A stretch of DNA of 64,000 nucleotides from Corallibacter vietnamensis (lineage in GTDB: Bacteria > Bacteroidota > Bacteroidia > Flavobacteriales > Flavobacteriaceae). The translations under genes and the position numbers were made by a program. The stretch's first letter is position 1. Each line of letters opens with the position of its first letter. Where the stretch lies: NCBI RefSeq assembly GCF_039537875.1, contig NZ_BAABBI010000001.1, positions 1,748,470-1,812,469 on the forward strand, in the 5' to 3' direction. This document shows positions 59,185-64,000 of this stretch, piece by piece. The notes beneath the pieces were generated by a model that had not been told where the DNA came from, searched no databases, and was given only the letters and a program-made list of their open reading frames with translations.

Positions 59185-60441
59185 ATGAAAAAGACCCTTA
59201 TATTATTACTCTTATTAATTTCATTACCCAGTTTTGCATCTTACATACTTATTCCTATGGATGCCGAATCTCAAAAAAACCACTTGAAAGCGTATGGAAT
59301 TACCTATTGGACATTAGAAAAACAATTAAAAGTAAAGTGGCTGCTTAATTACCGTGGCGGTTCATTTTTACTTCCAGATACAGAAGACATACAAAGAGAA
59401 TGTCAGATTAGAGGTGTGTCATTTGAAGTTATTTCAGATTCTAAAACCGAATCTATTCTTCAGGAAATAAGCAGTCCTAGCAAAAACATGGAAGCAGTCG
59501 TTTTAGAAAAAGCTCCTAAAATAGCTGTTTATACACCAAAAGGAAAACTGCCTTGGGATGATGCAGTAACTATGGTATTAACGTATGCAGAAATACCGTA
59601 TGAAACTGTTTACGATGAAGAAGTGCTAAATGATGCGTTATTACTTTATGATTGGTTGCATTTACATCATGAAGATTTTACAGGACAATATGGTAAGTTT
59701 TATAGAAATTATAAAACAGCAGCTTGGTATATAGAAGAAAAAAAGGAAGCAGAAGCTTTGGCCTCCAAATTAGGCTATAGTAAAGTGTCTCTAGAAAAAC
59801 TTGACGTAGCAAAAAAAATACGAGATTATGTTATAGGAGGTGGTTTTATGTTTGCTATGTGTAGTGCAACAGATAGTTTTGATATTGCATTATCTGCAGA
59901 TGGTGTTGATATTTGCGAACCTATGTTTGATGGTGATGCAAGTAGCCCAAACTATCAAAGTAAGATAGATTATAGTCATACTTTTGCTTTTAAAAATTAT
60001 ACGTTAGAAAGAAACCCAAATGTTTATGAGTTTTCTTCTATTGATATGACACAGAAACGTCAAATTCCTAAAGAGACAGATTATTTTACTTTAATGGATT
60101 TTTCAGCAAAATGGGATCCTGTTCCTACAATGTTATGCCAAAATCATACAGCTTTAGTAAAAGGGTTTATGGGGCAAACAACGGCGTTTACACGAGATGA
60201 AATAAAAAGTAACGTGCTTGTTATGGGAGAAAACAAAACAAATGGCGAGGCTAGATATATACACGGAATAAAAGGAAAAGGCTTTTTTACTTTTTATGGA
60301 GGACATGATCCAGAAGATTATACACATAGAGTAGGAGACCCAAGAACAGAATTAGATCTACATCCTACATCACCAGGATATCGCCTTATACTTAATAATG
60401 TTTTGTTTCCTGCTGCAAAAAAGAAAAAGCAAAAAACATAA
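59185..60441 (+). CDS. Secreted class-I-amidotransferase-like protein (often labelled asparagine synthetase B)
   Basis: A 418-residue protein with signal peptide MKKTLILLLLLISLPSFA, so it is exported. The mature part resembles a glutamine-amidotransferase-like fold, with Cys226 in GGGFMFAMCSATDSFDIALS placed like a nucleophilic elbow and HDPEDYTHRVGDP near the end. Homologues in flavobacteria are often labelled asparagine synthetase B. That name does not fit, because the N-terminal Cys amidotransferase and the PP-loop ATP domain are absent. The true function is unknown. Confidence 0.72.
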   Translation: MKKTLILLLLLISLPSFASYILIPMDAESQKNHLKAYGITYWTLEKQLKVKWLLNYRGGSFLLPDTEDIQRECQIRGVSFEVISDSKTESILQEISSPSKNMEAVVLEKAPKIAVYTPKGKLPWDDAVTMVLTYAEIPYETVYDEEVLNDALLLYDWLHLHHEDFTGQYGKFYRNYKTAAWYIEEKKEAEALASKLGYSKVSLEKLDVAKKIRDYVIGGGFMFAMCSATDSFDIALSADGVDICEPMFDGDASSPNYQSKIDYSHTFAFKNYTLERNPNVYEFSSIDMTQKRQIPKETDYFTLMDFSAKWDPVPTMLCQNHTALVKGFMGQTTAFTRDEIKSNVLVMGENKTNGEARYIHGIKGKGFFTFYGGHDPEDYTHRVGDPRTELDLHPTSPGYRLILNNVLFPAAKKKKQKT

Positions 60442-60444
60442 AAT

Positions 60445-60477
60445 AAAAAAATCCGACTCGAAAGAGTCGGATTTTTT
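60445..60477. terminator. Terminator between the amidotransferase-like gene and rplT
   Basis: ATCCGACTC pairs with GAGTCGGAT around a GAAA tetraloop, with A- and T-tracts on either side. It serves both convergent transcripts. Confidence 0.9.
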
Positions 60478-60512
60478 ATAAGCGAAATATGTTATACAAT
60501 AGGCGAAACGCC

Positions 60513-60857
60513 TTATTTTACTTTGTTTACTATGGCTTCAAAAGCTTCAGGGTTGTTCATAGCTAAATCTGCTAAAACCTTACGGTTTAATTCGATATTG
60601 TTAGCTTTTAATGCACCCATAAACTTTGAATAAGACATACCATGTTGTCTAGCTCCAGCGTTAATACGTTGAATCCATAAAGCACGGAATGTTCTCTTTT
60701 TGTTTCTACGGTCTCTATACGAGTATTGCATCGCTTTATCAACCGCATTTTTTGCTACTGTCCAAACGTTTTTACGACGTCCAAAGTAACCTTTTGCTTG
60801 TTTAAGAACCTTTTTTCTTCGGGCTCTTTTTGCTACAGAATTTACTGATCTTGGCAT
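60513..60857 (-). CDS. rplT: 50S ribosomal protein L20
   Basis: A 114-residue basic protein that binds 23S rRNA early in large-subunit assembly and, in other phyla, represses its own operon. The N-terminal ARRKKVLKQAKGYFGRRKNVWTVAKNAVDKAMQ and RRNKKRTFRALWIQRINAGARQHGMSYSKF are diagnostic. It is the last gene of thrS-infC-rpmI-rplT. A structured leader candidate precedes it (60878-60910). Confidence 0.97.
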   Translation of the reverse strand: MPRSVNSVAKRARRKKVLKQAKGYFGRRKNVWTVAKNAVDKAMQYSYRDRRNKKRTFRALWIQRINAGARQHGMSYSKFMGALKANNIELNRKVLADLAMNNPEAFEAIVNKVK

Positions 60858-60877
60858 AATTTTAAATTTTTTTGTAG

Positions 60878-60910
60878 TAGGCGATCGTTACCGATACTTT
60901 ATTGAGCCTA
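60878..60910 (-). ncRNA. Stem structure in the rpmI-rplT spacer, possible L20 leader
   Basis: In the minus-strand RNA, UAGGC (60910-60906) pairs with GCCUA (60882-60878). An inner hairpin AUCG-GUAA-CGAU (60895-60884) has a GNRA-type loop, separated from the outer stem by a 10-nt left-hand internal loop and a single C. It lies 20 nt before the rplT start. L20 autoregulation is a guess from position and shape. Confidence 0.4.
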
Positions 60911-60946
60911 ACTCCAGGGTTTGTAATTAATTTTAACCGAACGTAA

Positions 60947-61144
60947 TTACTTTAAACGTAATTGTTCTTTGATACTATTTTCATCATGCTCATGTACTGT
61001 TGTACTATGAGTTAATGCAAGCTTACGTTTTTTAGACTTCTTTGTTAAGATGTGACTTTTAAACGCATGCTTTCTTTTAATCTTACCAGTACCTGTTAAC
61101 TTAAAACGTTTTTTGGCACTAGATTTAGTTTTCATTTTAGGCAT
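60947..61144 (-). CDS. rpmI: 50S ribosomal protein L35
   Basis: A 65-residue highly basic protein. The N-terminus PKMKTKSSAKKRFKLTGTGKIKRKHAFKSH is the L35 signature. It lies between infC and rplT in the conserved order. Confidence 0.96.
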   Translation of the reverse strand: MPKMKTKSSAKKRFKLTGTGKIKRKHAFKSHILTKKSKKRKLALTHSTTVHEHDENSIKEQLRLK

Positions 61145-61204
61145 CTTGTTCTTCCTAGTTTATTAATTTCGCTTATTATTGTATACCTGGTTTTCAGGTT
61201 TCAT

Positions 61205-61753
61205 TTATTTTTTAGGAGCAATAAACATTGTCATTCGTTTTCCTTCAAGTTTTGGCATTTGTTCTACTTTACCAATTTCTTCTAAATCTTGAGCTAAACG
61301 TAATAATAAAATTTGACCTTGCTCTTTAAACACTATTGAGCGTCCTTTAAAAAATACAAATGCTTTTAACTTTGCACCATCTTTTAAAAACTTCTCGGCG
61401 TGTTTCTTTTTAAATTCGTAATCATGATCATCGGTTTGAGGACCAAAACGAATTTCTTTAACCACAACTTTACTAGCTTTTGCTTTTAAAGCTTTTTCTC
61501 GTTTCTTTTGTTCATAAAGAAACTTTTTGTAGTCCATAACTTTACATACAGGAGGATCAGCTTTAGGAGAAATTTCCACAAGATCTAATCCTTGTTCATC
61601 TGCTATAGATAATGCTTGCTTGGTTGGGTAAATACCAACTTCTACATTGTCACCTACTAATCTGACTTTTTCTACTCTAATTTTAGAGTTTATTCTGTGT
61701 TGATCCTCTTTAATGACTCTTCTAGAGGTTTGTTTTCTTCTACGTATTGCTAT
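61205..61753 (-). CDS. infC: Translation initiation factor IF-3, probable ATA start
   Basis: Binds the 30S subunit and proofreads initiator tRNA and start codon. The reading frame upstream of GTG 61579 carries the conserved IF-3 N-terminus (RRVIKEDQHRINSKIRVEKV, then GDNVEVGIYPTKQALSIADEQG), so a start at 61579 would lose 58 residues. After an in-frame stop at 61768-61766, no ATG, GTG, TTG or ATT occurs before the conserved part. ATA at 61753 gives AIRRRKQTS... and 182 residues; a second ATA is at 61759. Non-standard infC starts underlie autocontrol in E. coli (AUU). The gene follows thrS by 34 nt. Confidence 0.88.
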   Translation of the reverse strand: MAIRRRKQTSRRVIKEDQHRINSKIRVEKVRLVGDNVEVGIYPTKQALSIADEQGLDLVEISPKADPPVCKVMDYKKFLYEQKKREKALKAKASKVVVKEIRFGPQTDDHDYEFKKKHAEKFLKDGAKLKAFVFFKGRSIVFKEQGQILLLRLAQDLEEIGKVEQMPKLEGKRMTMFIAPKK

Positions 61754-61787
61754 GGCTATAAAATTTTAGTTAAACTTATTTTTCTTA

Positions 61788-63725
61788 TTAAAATTGTTTT
61801 AAAGATTTTTTTACTTCTTCGTTTACAATGTTTGTGAATTCTTGTACACTAATCATGCCAAGATCTTCTCCACCGTGCTGACGAACAGATACTTTATCTT
61901 CTTGTTCTTCGTTTTCTCCGACAATAATCATATATGGGATTTTTTTCATTTCGGCTTCCCGAATCTTTTTACCCATAGTTTCGTTTCTATTGTCAATTAG
62001 GGCGCGAATTTCGTTATTTTCTAACAAATTTAAAACTTTTTTCGCGTATTTTTCATATTTCTCACTAATAGATAGCACGATAACTTGTTCAGGCATTAAC
62101 CAAAGTGGGAAATTTCCTCCAGTGTGTTCTAGTAAAATTGCGATAAAGCGTTCCATACTTCCAAAAGGCGCTCTATGAATCATTACTGGTCTGTGAAGTT
62201 CATTATCACTACCTTTATAGGTTAGGTCAAAACGCTCTGGTAAATTGTAGTCAACTTGAATAGTACCAAGTTGCCATTGTCTACCTAAAGCATCTTTTAC
62301 CATAAAATCTAATTTAGGTCCGTAAAAGGCTGCTTCACCTGTTTCAATTACATAGTTAAGGTTTTTATCTTTTGCAGCACTTATAATTGCTTGTTCTGCT
62401 TTTTCCCAGTTTTCTAGACTACCTATATATTTGTCTGGGTTTTCAGGATCACGCAATGATACTTGAGCTGTGAAGTTTTCAAATCCTAGAGAGCCAAAAA
62501 CATAAAGTACTAAATCAATAACATCTTTAAACTCTTTATCTAATTGATCTGGTGTACAAAATATATGAGCATCATCTTGAGTGAAGCCTCTTACACGAGT
62601 TAATCCATGTAGTTCACCACTTTGTTCATATCTATATACTGTACCAAATTCGGCATAGCGTTTTGGTAAATCTTTATATGACCATTGGCTGTTGTTATAA
62701 ATTTCACAATGGTGCGGGCAGTTCATTGGTTTTAAAAGGAACTCTTCTCCTTCTTTAGGTGTATGAATAGGTTGAAAACTATCTTCACCATACTTTGCGT
62801 AGTGTCCGGAAGTAACATAAAGTTCTTTTTGTCCAATATGAGGTGTTACAACCATTTCATAACCTGCTTTTTTTTGTGCAGTTTTTAAAAAACTTTCTAA
62901 ACGTTCTCTTAAAGCAGCTCCTTTTGGTAACCATAACGGAAGACCTTGACCTACCTTTTGAGAGAAAGTAAATAATTCAAGTTCTTTACCAAGTTTTCTA
63001 TGGTCACGTTTTTTTGCTTCTTCTAGTAATTCTAGGTATTGGGTTAATTCTTTCTGTTTTGGAAATGAAATACCATAAACACGAGTAAGTTGTTTGTTAT
63101 TTTCGTTACCTTTCCAATAAGCTCCAGCAACACTTAATATTTTTACAGCTTTTACAATACCTGTATTAGGAATGTGTCCGCCTCTACATAAATCAGTAAA
63201 AGTATCATGATCGCAAAATGTAATAGTGCCATCTTCAAGGTTCTCTATTAAATCAACTTTATAGTCATTTTTACCTTTATAATATGTAAGAGCTTCTTCT
63301 TTAGAAACCGAACGCATATTAAAATCATGTTTCCCTCTAGCTATTTCTAGCATTTTATCCTCGATACGTTTAAAATCTTTTTCAGAGATTACATCATCTC
63401 CTAAATCAATATCATAATAAAAGCCGTTTTCAATTGCAGGACCAACCCATAACTTTGCATCTGGATAAAGTGATTCTATAGCTTGTGCAAGGATATGAGC
63501 AGATGAGTGCCAAAAAGCTTTCTTTCCTTCATCATCATTCCATGTATATAAAGTTAAAGCGCCATCGGTCGTTAAAGGAGTTGTTGTTTCTACTATTGTA
63601 TCATTAAATTTTGCTGAAATAACATTTCTAGCTAAACCTTCGCTAATACTTTTAGCGACCTCTATAGGAGATGTAGCTCCTTCAAACGATTTTATACTGC
63701 CGTCAGGCAATGTGATGTTTACCAT
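61788..63725 (-). CDS. thrS: Threonyl-tRNA synthetase
   Basis: A 645-residue class II synthetase. It has a TGS domain (about 1-62; NITLPDGSIKSFEGATSPIEVAKSI), the editing domain with HSSAHILAQAIESL and the C182-type metal loop DLCRGGHI, then the catalytic core with zinc ligands in KPMNCPHHCEIY, GLTRVRGFTQDDAHIFC and PVMIHRAPFGSMERF, and an anticodon-binding C-terminus. It heads the operon with infC, rpmI and rplT. Promoter elements are at 63753-63783. ThrS keeps all its zinc ligands, unlike RecQ and Tgt here. Confidence 0.96.
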   Translation of the reverse strand: MVNITLPDGSIKSFEGATSPIEVAKSISEGLARNVISAKFNDTIVETTTPLTTDGALTLYTWNDDEGKKAFWHSSAHILAQAIESLYPDAKLWVGPAIENGFYYDIDLGDDVISEKDFKRIEDKMLEIARGKHDFNMRSVSKEEALTYYKGKNDYKVDLIENLEDGTITFCDHDTFTDLCRGGHIPNTGIVKAVKILSVAGAYWKGNENNKQLTRVYGISFPKQKELTQYLELLEEAKKRDHRKLGKELELFTFSQKVGQGLPLWLPKGAALRERLESFLKTAQKKAGYEMVVTPHIGQKELYVTSGHYAKYGEDSFQPIHTPKEGEEFLLKPMNCPHHCEIYNNSQWSYKDLPKRYAEFGTVYRYEQSGELHGLTRVRGFTQDDAHIFCTPDQLDKEFKDVIDLVLYVFGSLGFENFTAQVSLRDPENPDKYIGSLENWEKAEQAIISAAKDKNLNYVIETGEAAFYGPKLDFMVKDALGRQWQLGTIQVDYNLPERFDLTYKGSDNELHRPVMIHRAPFGSMERFIAILLEHTGGNFPLWLMPEQVIVLSISEKYEKYAKKVLNLLENNEIRALIDNRNETMGKKIREAEMKKIPYMIIVGENEEQEDKVSVRQHGGEDLGMISVQEFTNIVNEEVKKSLKQF

Positions 63726-64000
63726 TATATATTATATGTATTAATAAAGACGCAAAGATAATAGGTTAATTACATACCTACAATATATATATATGTATAA
63801 ATTGTTTAATAGAGAGGTTATTTTATGTCATCCTATAACATTTTAGTTTTGTAGTTTACTATATATAGAGGTATAGATTTAAAGTGTAGTATAAGATTTT
63901 TGTTGATTTAAGGAGTATAGTTTATGGTCTATATAAAAAGGATTAAAAAAACTTTATCATTAACATGTTGTAAACAAGGTTTTTAATGGTCAAGGTTAAA
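63726..64000. other. Spacer beyond thrS to the window end
   Basis: Very AT-rich. Apart from the thrS promoter nothing convincing is seen. A 20-codon frame from 63924 has no support. Confidence 0.4.
63753..63783 (-). promoter_or_regulatory. Promoter of the thrS-infC-rpmI-rplT operon
   Basis: On the minus strand TTG (63783-63781), 20 nt, then TATCTTTG (63760-63753). It fits the Bacteroidota housekeeping promoter, 27 nt before the thrS start. Confidence 0.65.

Noticed and set aside
63924..63986. Short plus-strand frame of 20 codons near the window end
   Set aside because: No family match, no promoter and random-looking composition.
1..64000. Mobile elements, prophage, CRISPR arrays, toxin-antitoxin or defence genes
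   Set aside because: Looked for transposase or integrase motifs, direct-repeat arrays and defence-type genes throughout; none found.

Overview
The window is chromosomal DNA from a marine-type member of the Flavobacteriaceae (Bacteroidota). The evidence is the very low G+C content, the AT-rich spacers with promoters of the Bacteroidota type (TAnnTTTG as the -7 box, sometimes with TTG about 19-20 nt upstream), the absence of Shine-Dalgarno sequences, and lineage-typical proteins: PUR/DUF3276, DUF1573 lipoproteins, an elongated NusB, a split transketolase, a leucine dehydrogenase and a cyclophilin-FKBP fusion. I see no insertion sequence, prophage, CRISPR array or integron. Almost everything is core housekeeping sequence, packed tightly in short operons.

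Layout. 0-8 kb: phosphatidylserine synthase, a DUF808 membrane protein, then a leftward block (lptB, a carboxymuconolactone decarboxylase-family protein, tatC, a KpsF-type sugar-phosphate isomerase), and rightward recQ and a cyclophilin-FKBP protein. 8-16.5 kb: a TPR lipoprotein, thioredoxin-like protein, CsaA-like protein, bile-acid-symporter homologue, acyltransferase, PUR protein, ABC exporter, leucine dehydrogenase and nusB. 16.5-27.8 kb: DUF1573 lipoprotein, yajC, YdeI-like protein, TonB siderophore receptor, pepT, pyrD, LysE exporter, HMG-CoA lyase, an unknown secreted protein, guaB and a leftward three-gene set. 28-38.6 kb: three consecutive envelope prolyl-isomerase-type chaperones, a MoxR ATPase, then two unrelated aconitases in tandem. 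38.7-44 kb: two Crp/Fnr regulators, each with a nearby perfect operator, a two-repeat lipoprotein, a TlpA thioredoxin, and a sulfur module (persulfide-dioxygenase/rhodanese fusion plus TauE/SafE exporter). 44-50.3 kb: tRNA-Leu and tRNA-Lys, shikimate kinase, a PRTase, an S4 protein, an FKBP lipoprotein, an outer-membrane protein and the two transketolase halves separated by an unknown gene. 50.4-60.4 kb: tgt, an LptF/G permease, EamA transporter, accA, dnaB, AI-2E family protein, a class IV aminotransferase overlapping a sulfotransferase-like gene, and a secreted amidotransferase-like protein. 60.5-63.7 kb: the leftward thrS-infC-rpmI-rplT operon.

The most interesting points are regulatory and biochemical oddities inside ordinary genes. 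Two Crp/Fnr-type palindromes (GTAAC-N4-GTTAC before the sulfite exporter gene, GTTAG-N4-CTAAC before a lipoprotein gene) lie at exactly the same distance from a -7 box, which fits class II activation. RecQ and Tgt have each lost their zinc-binding cysteines. Two genes appear to use non-standard starts (infC with AUA, the LysE gene with CUG). Possible RNA or operator structures precede nusB, guaB, dnaB and rplT. No clearly new multi-gene system is evident. The closest candidates are the aminotransferase/sulfotransferase pair and the cysteine-rich Crp regulator with its sulfur genes.

All calls come from reading the sequence and from knowledge of the families. No database search was run.
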